Assembly: GCF_002929505.1 (NCBI RefSeq)
Contig: NZ_PJJL01000073.1
Location: forward strand, 62,001 to 126,000
Source: Cryobacterium sp. Y57
GTDB lineage: Bacteria; Actinomycetota; Actinomycetes; Actinomycetales; Microbacteriaceae
Direction of reading: 5' to 3'
DNA: 64,000 bases
Both the position numbers and the translations under genes were made by a program. Shown in pieces: positions 1-12,171 of the stretch (position 1 is its first letter; each line of letters begins with the position of its first letter). The notes below the pieces were generated by a model. That model did not search any database and was not told the DNA's origin. It was given only the letters and a program-made list of their open reading frames with translations.

Positions 1-294
1 GCCGAATTGTTCTTCATTACCGGAGCAGACGCCATCACCCAGATTCTCGGCTGGAAAGACGTACGCGAACTCTGGGAGCTGGCGCACTTCGTCGCTGTGA
101 GTCGCCCGGGGCATGAGCTGAGCGTTTCAGGATTACCGAACCAAGACGTAAGCTTGTTGGAGGTTCCGGCACTGGCCATTTCGTCCTCTGACTGCCGGGC
201 ACGGGTCAATCGGGGATTCCCGGTCTGGTATCTGGTCCCCGACGGGGTTGTCCAGTACATCTCAAAACATCATCTGTATCGGAGTGTGGCATGA
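1..294 (+). CDS. nadD: Nicotinate-nucleotide adenylyltransferase, C-terminal part
   Basis: NadD joins nicotinate mononucleotide to ATP to make deamido-NAD, the penultimate step of NAD synthesis in the cytoplasm. Only the last 97 or so codons lie in the window; the reading frame is open at base 1. The visible part holds the family's C-terminal signature: the [12 protein letters not shown] segment, which corresponds to the conserved ISST-x-x-R nucleotide-binding motif, followed by [11 protein letters not shown]. Its TGA stop overlaps the ATG of the next gene, so the two are translationally coupled. In actinobacteria nadD usually sits just upstream of rsfS, as here with one gene between. The call is secure from the motifs and synteny; the start is outside the window. 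Confidence 0.9.
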   Translation, partial: AELFFITGADAITQILGWKDVRELWELAHFVAVSRPGHELSVSGLPNQDVSLLEVPALAISSSDCRARVNRGFPVWYLVPDGVVQYISKHHLYRSVA

Positions 295-1400
295 CGTTGG
301 GAGAGCCTCAGCCGCTCAGCCGACGTCAGGCGCGCGAACTCGCCCGCGACCAGGGCGAAGCGGCTGCGTCACACGACGCAATCCCGACTCTCGACGTTCC
401 GGTCCTGGCGCCGGCCGCGCTCCGCCCTGCATCCTTCGTCGCCTCAACGCAGCCTTCGACATCTCGTCGAACGAGCCGGCACCATACGACGTCCGAAATA
501 GACGAGGCCCAGGAGACAGTATTTCCTAGCCCAAGTCCACTCGCAGCCGAGTCCGCGCCGTCTGCTCCGGTTTCGGCACCACACACGCCCAGTCGCCGGG
601 AGTTACGTGCATTGCACGCGCGTGAGGAAGAGCGGGCCCTCTCTACCGGCGACTTTGCGATTTTGGCTGGTGAGCCAGTCGAGGCGAAACCTGCTGATGC
701 TACGCCGGTCGAGCCCGAGCCCGAGCTAATCGAGCCCGATCTGATCAAGCCCGAGCTAACCCAGTTCGAGCCGGCCACTCCGGTCACCGTTGACCGGGTC
801 GAACCCGAGCAATTGTATGCCGAACCGATCGTGGCCGAACCGATCGTCACGGCACCGATCGAGGCGCCAGCCTCGGCTGTCAGCTCCGCCACCGGTTGGA
901 TACCACCGATCGGGCACTGGTCGGTCGATGAGGATGCTCTACGCGTCGAAGCGCCAAAGCGTGACCAGTCCCTCGACGAACTGATCAACCGCGGTATCGG
1001 GGCCGGTGGGATCCCCACCACCACGAACGCGCTCATATTGCCGTCGATTCCGCATCAGGGCAGCAGCGTGAGTCCCATCTCCAATACCGGTGAGATCATG
1101 ATCACCGGTTCATTCGACCTGCCGCGTAGTCTTGGCTCGACTGGCGCGCACCCGAATCTGTTCGATTCGTCGGAGATAGACCACATGATGGACCAGCTCG
1201 ATGCCGATCAACTCGGGGGGGACTCGGCCCCGGTTAGTGCGAGTCGCGCTGTGAGTACGCATGCCTCGACGCGGGGAATGCTGGCCCCGCCCAAGAAACG
1301 CCGTGCCTCGCTTCCGATGATTCTCGTCATCGCGACGGCAGTTTTGGCTGTGAGCGTTCTAGCGCTTTTCGTGACCGGCTATCTGCTGGGCAATTTCTAG
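291..1400 (+). CDS. Acidic, proline-rich protein with one C-terminal membrane anchor
   Basis: Function unknown. The 369-residue protein begins with a basic segment ([14 protein letters not shown]), continues through roughly 300 residues of low-complexity, acidic and proline-rich sequence with short EPEL/EPIV-type repeats near residues 140-195, and ends with a KKRR cluster followed by a single hydrophobic helix at about residues 343-366. That layout fits a tail-anchored membrane protein with a long disordered cytoplasmic region. A repeated [17 protein letters not shown] segment near residue 100 resembles the N-terminal basic segment. It overlaps the nadD stop by four bases and lies upstream of rsfS, a position held by similar unnamed proteins in other Microbacteriaceae as far as I recall. 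The gene is real by coupling and codon use; its role is open. Confidence 0.7.
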   Translation: MTLGEPQPLSRRQARELARDQGEAAASHDAIPTLDVPVLAPAALRPASFVASTQPSTSRRTSRHHTTSEIDEAQETVFPSPSPLAAESAPSAPVSAPHTPSRRELRALHAREEERALSTGDFAILAGEPVEAKPADATPVEPEPELIEPDLIKPELTQFEPATPVTVDRVEPEQLYAEPIVAEPIVTAPIEAPASAVSSATGWIPPIGHWSVDEDALRVEAPKRDQSLDELINRGIGAGGIPTTTNALILPSIPHQGSSVSPISNTGEIMITGSFDLPRSLGSTGAHPNLFDSSEIDHMMDQLDADQLGGDSAPVSASRAVSTHASTRGMLAPPKKRRASLPMILVIATAVLAVSVLALFVTGYLLGNF

Positions 1401-1524
1401 TGGCTCGAAGCCTTCAACCTCGTTCCACCCGCTCTATGATCCCCTGCTGTCCGCCTTCTTTCGTTCCCTCTTTCATCGCCGCAATGGCAATACCGCCTCG
1501 CTTTACAATCTCAAGGATTCATTC

Positions 1525-1926
1525 ATGACCACTTCACCTCACGCCCTCGAGCTGCTTGCAATCGCCGTCGCTGCCGCCGACTCCAAGGGAGGAGAAGATC
1601 TTGTCGCTCTCGATGTCTCAAATCCGCTTCCTCTGGCCGATATCTTTTTCATCGTCACTGGCCGATCCGAGCGCAACGTGGTTGCGATTGCCGGTGAGAT
1701 CGAAGACAAACTGATCGAGGCCGGCTACAAGCCGCTTCGTCGTGAGGGACGAGCTGCCGGTCGCTGGGTGCTGGTTGACTTCGGTGACCTGGTCGTGCAC
1801 GTCTTCCACGAGGAAGAGCGCCAGTATTACTCCCTTGAGCGCCTGTGGAAAGATTGCCCGGTGATTCCAACCGGGATCCCCGCCAAACTGTCGGTAGAAG
1901 ACGCCGTAGAAGAGGTCGCGGAGTAG
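1525..1926 (+). CDS. rsfS: Ribosomal silencing factor RsfS
   Basis: RsfS (Iojap/YbeB family) binds ribosomal protein uL14 on the large subunit and blocks joining of the two subunits, lowering translation when nutrients are short. The 133-residue product has the family's full length and core, including the DIFFIVTGRSERNV segment, GRAAGRWVLVDFGDLVVHVF and the YYSLERLW motif near the C-terminus. An AAGGA sequence precedes the ATG at a workable distance. It follows nadD and one intervening gene, the usual actinobacterial order, and is separated from that gene by about 120 bases with no obvious hairpin. The identification is firm. Confidence 0.95.
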   Translation: MTTSPHALELLAIAVAAADSKGGEDLVALDVSNPLPLADIFFIVTGRSERNVVAIAGEIEDKLIEAGYKPLRREGRAAGRWVLVDFGDLVVHVFHEEERQYYSLERLWKDCPVIPTGIPAKLSVEDAVEEVAE

Positions 1927-1999
1927 TTTCGGTTTCGCAGATCCCATTCTGTGTTGTAAGCTAACAAAGTTGTTTCGAAGCAATTCGAAACAACAATCT

Positions 2000-2075
2000 G
2001 GGTCCGTGGCGCAGCTGGTAGCGCACCTGCATGGCATGCAGGGGGTCAGGGGTTCGAATCCCCTCGGATCCACCA
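2000..2075 (+). tRNA. tRNA-Ala (anticodon GGC)
   Basis: The cloverleaf can be drawn by hand: acceptor GGGTCCG pairs with CGGATCC (one G-T), D stem GCGC/GCGC, anticodon stem CCTGC/GCAGG with loop ATGGCAT, and T arm AGGGG-TTCGAAT-CCCCT. The anticodon GGC reads alanine codons GCC and GCT. The CCA end is encoded in the DNA at 2073-2075. It lies 73 bases after rsfS and is followed by a short terminator. Confidence 0.97.
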
Positions 2076-2085
2076 AGTATGAAAT

Positions 2086-2113
2086 AGCTCCGACATTGTC
2101 GGGGTTATTTTTT
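2086..2113 (+). terminator. Intrinsic terminator after tRNA-Ala
   Basis: A stem CTCCGAC/GTCGGGG with a three-base loop is followed by TTATTTTTT, a good rho-independent terminator shape. It starts eleven bases after the encoded CCA. Confidence 0.75.
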
Positions 2114-2263
2114 GTATTGGCAGTGTAGAAGTTGTGAATGCAAAAGAATACCGCGTGGCGGGTATCGGAATGCGGGTGGGGCAGCCATAATCTGTTAGTG
2201 GTTATTGCCACAACGAATGCATCCATCCCGAATGTATTTGACACCGTATTGGAGAAACTCAGA

Positions 2264-2605
2264 ATGAAAAAGACCACGGTTCAGCTGCTCGACGACCTTG
2301 ACGGTACCGTTATCGAGAATGGCTCCGGTGCGACCGTTTCCTTTACCTTTGAGGGTGACTCCTACGAGATCGATCTGTCTGCAGGGAATCTCGCTGAATT
2401 CCGATCTGCAATCAAGCCCTACGTAAATGTTTCACGGCGCGTTGGCTATGTGCCCGCCAAGCCGCGCGGTGCCAGTTCGGCTGGTTCAGACCGGGCCGAG
2501 CTGCAGGCCATCCGCGCCTGGGCTGCTGCCAACGGCACGCACGTATCCGACCGTGGGCGCATCTCCGGCACCGTGCGCGAGGCTTACGCCAAAGCGCACG
2601 CGTAG
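2264..2605 (+). CDS. lsr2: Lsr2 family nucleoid-associated protein
   Basis: Lsr2 is the actinobacterial counterpart of H-NS: it bridges DNA, prefers AT-rich segments and silences acquired genes. The 113-residue product has the two expected parts, an N-terminal dimerisation domain (from MKKTTVQLLDDLDG through FTFEGDSYEIDLS) and a C-terminal DNA-binding domain near residues 78-113 (IRAWAAANGTHVSDRGRIS), in which the RGR triplet is the AT-hook-like element that enters the minor groove. I chose the ATG at 2264 because GGAGAA stands nine bases before it and because the family starts with MKK or MA+K; an in-frame start further upstream at 2138 would add residues that match nothing in the family. 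The call is firm. Confidence 0.95.
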   Translation: MKKTTVQLLDDLDGTVIENGSGATVSFTFEGDSYEIDLSAGNLAEFRSAIKPYVNVSRRVGYVPAKPRGASSAGSDRAELQAIRAWAAANGTHVSDRGRISGTVREAYAKAHA

Positions 2606-2629
2606 CAGACTCTCACGCAGACCATCACT

Positions 2630-3025
2630 GTGCATCAGCGTTGTCCGTGCCTGAGCGGCGACACCTACTCCGTCTGCTGCGGCCGCTTTCACGGTGGTGC
2701 TGCGTCACCACCAACGGCTGAATGGCTCATGCGTTCGCGGTATAGCGCGTTTTACCTCGGCGACACCCAGTACTTACTCAAGACCTGGCATCAGCTGACC
2801 AGGCCTGAATCATTCGAACTGGACCCGGAGATAACGTGGCGGCGGCTCGATATCGTGCGCACAGAGCGCGGCGGATTACTCGATAAAGAAGGCATCGTGG
2901 AATTCGCCGCGCACTATCGTGAAGACGGCATAGCAAGGCAGCATAAAGAAGTCAGTCGCTTTCTCAAGGTCGACCGCCAATGGTATTACTTCGATGCTGT
3001 GTCAGAGGGTCTGGCGTGGAAATAG
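2630..3025 (+). CDS. YchJ-like UPF0225 protein with SEC-C type cysteines
   Basis: A YchJ-family protein of 131 residues; the biochemical role of the family is not established. The N-terminus carries the SEC-C like cysteine pattern (CPCLSGDTYSVCCGRFHGG), which is expected to bind zinc, and is followed by the conserved PTAEWLMRSRYSAF and TWHQLTRP segments and the middle NTF2-like fold. The start is GTG, 24 bases after the lsr2 stop; no strong ribosome site is visible, so expression may depend on coupling with lsr2. The family call is good, the function unknown. Confidence 0.85.
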   Translation: MHQRCPCLSGDTYSVCCGRFHGGAASPPTAEWLMRSRYSAFYLGDTQYLLKTWHQLTRPESFELDPEITWRRLDIVRTERGGLLDKEGIVEFAAHYREDGIARQHKEVSRFLKVDRQWYYFDAVSEGLAWK

Positions 3026-3122
3026 CCCGGCTCGGCAATGGCGTGCGTCAGATTTCAACAGATTTGTCAGCGACGGGGATATTCGGCGACCATTTCCCAG
3101 ACACGTAACCGAGGTTTGATAA

Positions 3123-3464
3123 ATGTCAGAGCACCTCTCCCACGATATAGTCAGCGGCAGCGACCCGCGGCATCCGGTGCGGCGGGCACTGCGCCGAGCT
3201 CGCACGTGGGTCGACGGGCACCCGCATCTGCTCTTCGTCTATCGTCTCGGCGTCGCGCTGCTCGGCACGCTGATTACCGCGATCGGCATCCTTCTGATTC
3301 CCTTGCCGGGACCGGGGTGGCTCATCGTCTTTTTGGGCCTCGCCGTGCTCGGAACGGAATTCGCGTGGGCGCGTCGGTTTGGATCATTCCTCAAGCGCAT
3401 TGTCGCTCGGGTCTGGACGTGGTGGCGTGTGCGACGTGATCGCCGGGTGGCGAGTTCTACCTGA
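3123..3464 (+). CDS. Small membrane protein with PGPGW motif (TIGR02611-like)
   Basis: A 113-residue integral membrane protein. A hydrophobic segment around residues 37-55 (FVYRLGVALLGTLITAIGILL) is followed directly by PLPGPGWL, the signature of the PGPGW/TIGR02611 family, and by a second hydrophobic helix ending in FAWARRFGSFLK. The C-terminus is strongly basic (VWTWWRVRRDRR), suggesting it faces the cytoplasm. A GAGG element precedes the ATG. The family is common in actinobacteria and has no known activity. Confidence is good for the family and low for any role. Confidence 0.8.
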   Translation: MSEHLSHDIVSGSDPRHPVRRALRRARTWVDGHPHLLFVYRLGVALLGTLITAIGILLIPLPGPGWLIVFLGLAVLGTEFAWARRFGSFLKRIVARVWTWWRVRRDRRVASST

Positions 3465-3501
3465 TCGCATCCGCGTATCTGCTGGCGGCGGAGGCGATTG
3501 G

Positions 3502-3900
3502 TCAGCGGCCCAGCGACGGTGCGGGAACGGTGACGAAAAGTGAAATCAAGATAGCGACGTAGACAATCACGAAGATCGCCGGGGTCACGTAACGCACGAC
3601 ATTGACCCACGCTGCCATAGCGATGATGCATCGGGTCAGCGAGCTGGGCGCCGTCACGGAACGCAGGTCCGCGATGACGGCCAGTCCCTCGTTGGCGGCT
3701 GCTATTTGCGCGAGCGCCCCGAAAATACCCGAGGCGAGCAAAATACCCGCCGCGGCAATGCGTACAGCCAGGTCGGCGGTGCCGAGTCCGAGTGCGAGAA
3801 AGCCCACGGTGGCGGTCAACAGAAAAGTTGGGGCGGCCTGGGACGCGATGATGTGTGCTCGCGCCTTGACCCACAAACTGATGAGGTCGATTTCGGTCAT
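3502..3900 (-). CDS. Hypothetical membrane protein with four predicted helices
   Basis: I do not recognise this 132-residue protein. It starts MTEIDLISLWVKARAHI and then shows hydrophobic stretches at about residues 20-37, 40-62 and 90-125, so three or four membrane helices are likely. I chose the ATG at 3900 over an in-frame one at 3942 because GGAGA lies just before it on the minus strand and because the extra residues (SRALCTRRLETP) look like translated leader. It faces the preceding PGPGW gene, their stops 35 bases apart, and its promoter region merges with the long gap before glgX. Confidence 0.6.
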   Translation of the reverse strand: MTEIDLISLWVKARAHIIASQAAPTFLLTATVGFLALGLGTADLAVRIAAAGILLASGIFGALAQIAAANEGLAVIADLRSVTAPSSLTRCIIAMAAWVNVVRYVTPAIFVIVYVAILISLFVTVPAPSLGR

Positions 3901-4277
3901 GGGGGTCTCCAGTCGTCGGGTGCAGAGAGCACGTGATTCCATTTTGGTGGCTCTGACAGTGCAAATCGAAAATGATGAACGAAATTCTGTCAGGACCTTG
4001 TTGCCCCGGCAGATTTATGTGCAGGGAAAGATTCACATGTCGTGAGAGGCGCTAATCGTCTGACGTGCACGGGTGAACCGGGATTCGATATTTTCGGAGT
4101 CGTCACCGTTTCTGTTTCTGTTTCTGTTACCGTCGCCGTCGCCAGTCGCGGAGAAGGCGGATATGTCGGCGGATGCCTGTAGCGTGTTCTGCAAGCGCGA
4201 TCCGATCGCCTGGCTGCGCGTGCCCTCGTCGCTGCTTTCGCATCTGACCGTGTCTTATCTTCATCCCGAGGAGTCTC
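3901..4277. other. Intergenic region between a membrane protein and glgX
   Basis: This is the only gap above 300 bases. It separates two divergent genes and must hold the promoters for both, including the glgX-treY-treZ operon. I see a hexanucleotide repeat at 4109-4128, a CGGATGC word near 4170 and no convincing terminator. An open frame crosses the region into glgX from 4073, but it has no ribosome site, no family resemblance and is cut across by glgX, so I do not call it a gene. Confidence 0.6.
4109..4128 (+). repeat. TTTCTG hexamer repeat upstream of glgX
   Basis: Three exact TTTCTG units (4109-4126), followed after a few bases by GTCGCC repeated twice, about 150 bases before the glgX start. 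The run is T-rich in an otherwise GC-rich context. Changes in unit number here would alter promoter or leader spacing rather than a reading frame. Confidence 0.7.
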
Positions 4278-6475
4278 ATGGAAACCTGGCCTGGAACCGC
4301 CTATCCCCTCGGCGCGACGTTTGATGGGAGCGGTACCAACTTCGCCCTGTTCAGCGAAGCCGCCCAACGCGTCGAGCTGTGTCTGATCGACGAGGACGGG
4401 GGTGAGACGCGGGTGGAGGTGCGCGAGTCATCCGCTTTTATTTGGCACTGTTACCTACCACTGGTACAGCCGGGCCAACGTTACGGGTATCGGGTGCACG
4501 GCACTTATGACCCGGCTGCCGGTAATCGGGCCAACCCGAGCAAGCTGCTGCTCGATCCATACGCCAAGGCCACGACCGAGGCCATCGACTGGGATCCCTC
4601 GCTCTTCTCCTACGATTTCGATGACCCCGACTCACCGAATAACGACGATTCCGCCTCGCACATGATGCTCGGCGTCGTCGTCAACCCGTTTTTCGACTGG
4701 ACCGGTGACCGGTCTCTGCGCACACCGTACAGTGAGTCCTTCATCTACGAAGCACACGTCAAGGGCCTCACCAAGCTTCAACAATCAGTGCCCGAAACGC
4801 AGCGCGGCACCTACGCAGGGTTGGCGCATCCGTCGGTCATCGACCACCTGCAAAAGCTCGGCGTGACCGCCATCGAGCTGATGCCGGTGCACCAGTTCGT
4901 CGACGACGGAACCCTCGTTGATCAGGGCCTGAACAACTACTGGGGCTACAACACGATCGGATTCTTCGCGCCGCACAGCGCGTATTCCTCGACCGGCGAC
5001 CTCGGGCAGCAGGTGCAGGAATTCAAGGGCATGGTGCGCAGCCTGCACGCCGCTGGCATCGAGGTCATTCTCGACGTGGTGTATAACCACACCGCCGAGG
5101 GCAACCATATGGGACCGACCCTGTCGTTCAAGGGCATCGACAATGAGGCCTACTATCGCCTGATGAACGACGACAAGCGCTACTACATGGACTACACCGG
5201 TACCGGAAACACCCTCAATGTGCGCCACCCGCATGTGCTGCAGCTCATCATGGACTCGCTGCGGTACTGGGTGCTTGAGATGCACGTCGACGGATTTCGC
5301 TTCGATCTGGCGTCGGCCCTGGCCCGAGACCTCTACGACGTCGACAAGCTCTCCACCTTCTTCGAGCTTGTGCAACAAGACCCGATCGTCTCGCAGGTCA
5401 AGCTCATCGCCGAACCGTGGGATGTCGGTCCCGGCGGCTACCAAGTGGGAAACTTTCCCTCCCAGTGGTCAGAATGGAACGGTCAGTACCGCGACACCGT
5501 GCGCGATTTTTGGCGTGGTGAGCCGTCCACTCTGGGCGAATTCGCCTCCCGCGTGGCCGGATCCGCCGACCTTTACGAGCACTCCGGGCGCCGCCCGATG
5601 GCCTCAATCAACTTCGTAACCGCGCACGACGGTTTCACCCTCGCCGACCTCGTCTCGTACGACGAGAAACACAACGATGCCAACGGCGAAGACAACACAG
5701 ATGGCGAGTCGCACAACCGCTCGTGGAACTCCGGTGTCGAGGGCCCCAGTGATGATCCGTCGATTCGCGGGCTCCGCGCCCGGCAGGCACGCAATTTCAT
5801 CGCGACGCTGCTTTTGTCGCAGGGAGTACCGATGTTGCTGCACGGCGACGAACTGGGCCGTACGCAGCTCGGCAACAACAACACCTACGCGCAGGATTCC
5901 GAGTTGACCTGGATTCACTGGGACGAGGCCGATGTGCCGCTGATCGAATTCACGGCGGCCGTATCCCGCCTGCGCCGTGAGCACCCAACTTTTCGGCGCA
6001 GCAGATTCTTCGACGGTCGACCCGGAAAGCGGGTAGCGGGCGAATCGCTGCCCGATATCGTCTGGCTCAACACCGATGGTGAACCGATGGCTCCCACAGA
6101 CTGGGATGAAAGCCTGGCCCGCACAGTGGCCAAATTTCTCAACGGTAACGGAATCCGCGAGCGTGACGCGCGAGGCCAGGACGTCACCGACGACAACTTT
6201 CTCCTCTTGTTCAACGCCGACGCCGAAGACGAGGAATTCAGGCTCCCGCCCGATGAGTACGCCCCGGCCTGGGAGATCGTGGTCGACACCGCCGGCGACG
6301 GCGCCGATTCCACCCCCCGTCCGGCCGGAGCGATTCACACCGTGGCCGGTCGTTCCCTCGCGGTGCTGCGCGCCTATTACGAACCCGAAGTTGTACCGGA
6401 TCACTCCGTCGCAGCGTCACTGGCCGGTGCCACCGGCTTGATGATCCTTGCCGGCCACAGCGAAGGGCCAGGCTG

Positions 6476-6476
<1 letters not shown>
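4278..6476 (+). CDS. glgX: Glycogen debranching enzyme (GlgX/TreX type)
   Basis: GlgX hydrolyses alpha-1,6 branch points in glycogen and limit dextrins, releasing linear maltodextrins in the cytoplasm. The 732-residue product has the family length and order: an N-terminal CBM48 domain (PLGATFDGSGTNFALFSEAA), the GH13 catalytic barrel and a C-terminal beta domain. Catalytic elements are visible: VDGFRFDLA with the nucleophile Asp near residue 343, LIAEPWD with the acid Glu near 379, and FVTAHDGFTL with the third Asp. Its stop overlaps the treY start by one base (TGATG), so it supplies chains directly to TreY; in this setting it plays the part called TreX elsewhere. An AGGAG element stands just before the ATG. 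The extreme C-terminus (ASLAGATGLMILAGHSEGPG) is not a family feature and may be a lineage addition. Confidence 0.95.
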
Positions 6477-8886
<2,410 letters not shown>

Positions 8887-8890
<4 letters not shown>

Positions 8891-10641
8891 ACGATCAGAA
8901 ATTTGAGGTCTGGGCACCCGACGCGCACTCCGTGCAGGTGCAGCTCGGGTCGCGCAGGCTCGAGCTGACGGCGCGCGGTGACGGCTGGTGGGAGCTGCCG
9001 GCATCGATTCCCCCTGCCGGTGCAGGCGGAATCGACTATGGGTTCATCGTCGACGGGAGCGGGCCGTTCCCAGACCCGCGCGCGCGGCGTCAGCCCGATG
9101 GGGTTCACGCCCTGTCGCGCACCTTCAACTCCGCTGAACATATCTGGCAGGACACCGCCTGGACCGGTCGCCAACTCGCCGGCGCCATCATCTATGAGCT
9201 ACATGTGGGAACGTTCACGCCCGAGGGCACGTTCGAAGCAGCAGCGAGCCGACTCGATCACCTGAAATCGATCGGTGTCGACTTCGTTGAACTGTTGCCG
9301 GTGAACGCGTTCAACGGAACGCACAACTGGGGTTACGACGGTGTGCTCTGGTACGCCGTGCACGAAGGCTACGGCGGCCCGGCCGGGTATCAGAATTTCG
9401 TCGACGCCTGTCACCGGCATGGCATCGGCGTGATTCAGGATGTCGTGTACAACCACCTCGGTCCGAGCGGCAACTATCTGCCCCGGTTCGGTCCATATCT
9501 GAGCGAGGCGGCGGAAAACACCTGGGGTTCCTCGCTCAACCTCGACGGGCCGCACTCCGACCCGGTACGCCGCTATATTCTAGATAATGCCCTGATGTGG
9601 CTCGGCGAATACCACGTCGACGGCCTGCGACTCGACGCTGTCCACGCGCTGCGCGACACGAGCGCCACCCACCTACTCGAGCAACTCGCCACCGAGGTCG
9701 CCTCGCTCAGCGCCGCAATCGGGCGTCCGCTCACCCTGATAGCCGAATCCGACCTCAACGATCCGCGCCTCATCACGCCCAAAGCGGCGAACGGTTACGG
9801 CCTGGACGCCCAGTGGAGTGACGACTTCCACCACGCCGTGCACGTGGCCCTCACCGCGGAAACCGCCGGGTATTACGCCGACTTTGAGCCGCTTGATGCC
9901 CTCGCCAAGGTGATCACCCACGGATTCTTTCACGACGGCACGTATTCGAGTTTTCGTGAACGCACCCACGGCCGCCGCATCGATCGCGAACGGATGCCCA
10001 CTTGGCGACTGGTCGTCGCATCCCAGAATCACGACCAGATCGGCAATCGAGCCATCGGCGACCGCCTCAGCGCCCAGCTGGATGTGGGTCAACTCGCCAT
10101 TGCGGCCGCGCTGATTCTGCTCGGGCCGTATACGCCGATGCTGTTCATGGGGGAGGAATGGGGTGCGACAACGCCGTGGCAGTTCTTTACATCGCATCCC
10201 GAGCCCGAGCTCGGCACAGCAACGGCCACCGGGCGTATCAACGAGTTCGCCCGGATGGGCTGGGATCAGCAGATCGTTCCCGACCCGCAGGACCGGGCCA
10301 CGTTCGAGCGTTTCAAACTCAACTGGAGCGAGTTAGGCGAGACCGAGCATGGTCGGCTGCTCGGGTTCTATCGTGACCTCGCGGTGCTTCGACGTTCGCA
10401 TCCCGACGTTACCGATCCACGGTTCGACCAGATTGGTGTGGAGTTCGATGCTGCCGACGAGTGGTTGCGGCTGCGCCGTGGCGGCATAGAGGTTGTGATC
10501 AACTTCGGTGAGCGGTCGGTACACGTGCCGGCCGGTGGGGGAGAGGTGGTGTTGTCTTTCGCGACCGGTCCCAATGCTGTGCAGGATCGGCTGCCCAATG
10601 CTGTGCAGCTGGCTCCGCACTCCGTCGTCGTGTTGGCCTGA
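8887..10641 (+). CDS. treZ: Malto-oligosyltrehalose trehalohydrolase
   Basis: TreZ cleaves the alpha-1,4 bond next to the terminal trehalose unit made by TreY and frees trehalose. The 584-residue product matches the family: N-terminal E-set domain ([15 protein letters not shown]), then the GH13 barrel with [26 protein letters not shown] (nucleophile Asp about 250), LIAESDLND (acid Glu about 287) and [10 protein letters not shown] (Asp about 383), and MLFMGEEWG before the C-terminal domain. It overlaps the treY stop by four bases. With glgX and treY it forms a complete glycogen-to-trehalose route, a common response to osmotic, cold or desiccation stress in actinobacteria. After its stop, about 110 bases of TGAGCTGAT/GCTG-rich repeats precede the next gene. 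Confidence 0.95.
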
Positions 10642-10751
10642 GCTGATCTGTGCTGGCGTGCGCTGAGCTGATGGGCTGCGCTGGTGACGGATCTGGTCTG
10701 GCAAGATGGGTCTGCTGACACCGGTTGCAGCAGATGTGATGAGGACCAGGC

Positions 10752-11279
10752 ATGGGATCGTTTTTAGCACCGACGACAGCAGCCGCGCTCGAGCGGCTTC
10801 TGGCGCTGCACACGGATGCCGGCAGCTCGCCCCTGGACCGGCTGCGCGCCATCCGCTCGCTGCAGGCCTCCCTCGATCAAGATCCGGCAACGCTGGTCGC
10901 TGTGCGCGCTGCGCTCGCCGCCGACACATCGTGGGAGCAGGTCGCCGATGCCACCGGGCTCAAACCCCCGGCGGCCAGATGGCGTTGGGGCGGCACCGAC
11001 GATGAGATCAGCGCCCGCCTTGAAGCTGGCCGCAAACGCTCCGCGCGGCCGAGCAGTGTGCCCACCGACCTCCCAGGTCTGTCCGTCGCTGAGGCGGCAG
11101 CCGAACGTGGGGTGAGTGCCCAGGCCATCTACCTGCAGGTGCGTCGCGGTACCTTGGTCAGCCGCACGGTGACCCTGCCGGACGGCCGCAGCTACAAGCG
11201 AGTGTTCCCCGCCGCCGCGACTGGACCCGATGCCAGCCACGACCGAAGTGTCGACCTCAAGGGAGATGTCCCACAATGA
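10752..11279 (+). CDS. Unrecognised protein with two helix-turn-helix-like segments
   Basis: I do not recognise a named family. The 175-residue protein has an alpha-helical N-terminal half (ALERLLALHTDAGSSPLDRLRAIRSLQASLDQDPA), a first helix-turn-helix-like stretch at about residues 60-80 (TSWEQVADATGLKPPAARWRW) and a second at about 113-135 (LSVAEAAAERGVSAQAIYLQ) followed by a basic, arginine-rich wing-like segment. The second resembles a MerR/excisionase-type or sigma-region-4-like DNA-recognition helix. An AGGA lies before the ATG. Its stop overlaps the ATG of the following enoyl-CoA hydratase, so the two are probably made together. I infer a DNA-binding protein, possibly a local regulator. 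Confidence 0.55.
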   Translation: MGSFLAPTTAAALERLLALHTDAGSSPLDRLRAIRSLQASLDQDPATLVAVRAALAADTSWEQVADATGLKPPAARWRWGGTDDEISARLEAGRKRSARPSSVPTDLPGLSVAEAAAERGVSAQAIYLQVRRGTLVSRTVTLPDGRSYKRVFPAAATGPDASHDRSVDLKGDVPQ

Positions 11280-12013
11280 CCACCACCCTCACGATTGACC
11301 GCCGCGTCGACCGGGTGCACGTTCAGCTCGACCGGCCCGACGTGCGCAATGCCATCGACCAGACCATGATCGACGAGCTGCACGCCGTCTGCGCCGAACT
11401 CGAACAGCAGCCGCGGATCCTCATCATCAGCGGTGCAAATGGTGTTTTTGCCTCGGGCGCTGATATCGCCCAGCTGCGCGAACGTCGCCGCGACGACGCG
11501 CTGCGTGGAATCAACTCTGCCCTGTTCTCGCGCATCGCACAGCTGCCGATGCCCGTGATCGCCGCGATCGACGGCTGGGCGCTCGGCGGCGGAGCCGAAC
11601 TCGCCTACGCGGCCGACTTTCGCATCGCCTCAACGAGCGCCCGGCTCGGCAACCCGGAGACAACACTCGGCATCCTGCCCGCAGCCGGTGCGCTCTGGCG
11701 CCTCGCCGAGCTCGTCGGCGAGCCGGTGGCCAAGGAGATCATACTGGCCGGACGCATCCTGAGCGCCTCCGAATGCCTCGCGGTACACCTGGTCACCGAG
11801 GTACACGACCCCGATGACCTGCTCGCCGCCGCTCACGCACTGGCCGACCGGATCGCCGCCCAAGACCCGCTGGCGACCAGGCTTGCCAAGGAGGTCTTCC
11901 ACGCTCCGCGGGCCGCGCATCCGCTGGTCGATGACGTCGCCCAGTCGATCCTGTTCGAGTCCGAGGCAAAATTCACCAGAATGGATGCGTTCCTCGCCCG
12001 TCGAAAGCGCTAG
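11276..12013 (+). CDS. Enoyl-CoA hydratase/isomerase family protein
   Basis: A crotonase-fold enzyme of 245 residues that acts on acyl-CoA thioesters, most likely hydrating trans-2-enoyl-CoA. The oxyanion-hole segment SGANGVFASGADIAQL is present. The two glutamates that activate water in true hydratases are both in place, in WALGGGAELAYAADF and in RLGNPETTLGILPAAG. In the second motif the usual PGAGGTQRL reads PAAGALWRL, a modest departure that may reflect a different substrate. GGGAGA stands before the ATG, which overlaps the stop of the upstream DNA-binding-like gene. No other beta-oxidation gene adjoins it; those lie at 44596-47966. The family call is firm, the exact substrate is not known. 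Confidence 0.85.
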   Translation: MTTTLTIDRRVDRVHVQLDRPDVRNAIDQTMIDELHAVCAELEQQPRILIISGANGVFASGADIAQLRERRRDDALRGINSALFSRIAQLPMPVIAAIDGWALGGGAELAYAADFRIASTSARLGNPETTLGILPAAGALWRLAELVGEPVAKEIILAGRILSASECLAVHLVTEVHDPDDLLAAAHALADRIAAQDPLATRLAKEVFHAPRAAHPLVDDVAQSILFESEAKFTRMDAFLARRKR

Positions 12014-12171
12014 CCCTTCCGTGAAAGCGCGTACAGGGTTGCTTCAGCAGCCATGACGCAAGCCATTACGTGCTTGGGGAAGAAGTTTCCTGACTACGCC
12101 ATGGCTGGTTCGTGATTGGATGAAGTCGGTGCGATGGTGGACTTACCCGCCCGCACTCATTGGGGGACCTC

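Noticed and set aside
4073..4324. Hydrophobic open frame before glgX
   Set aside because: It overlaps the glgX start in another frame, and its hydrophobic run is produced by the TTTCTG repeat.
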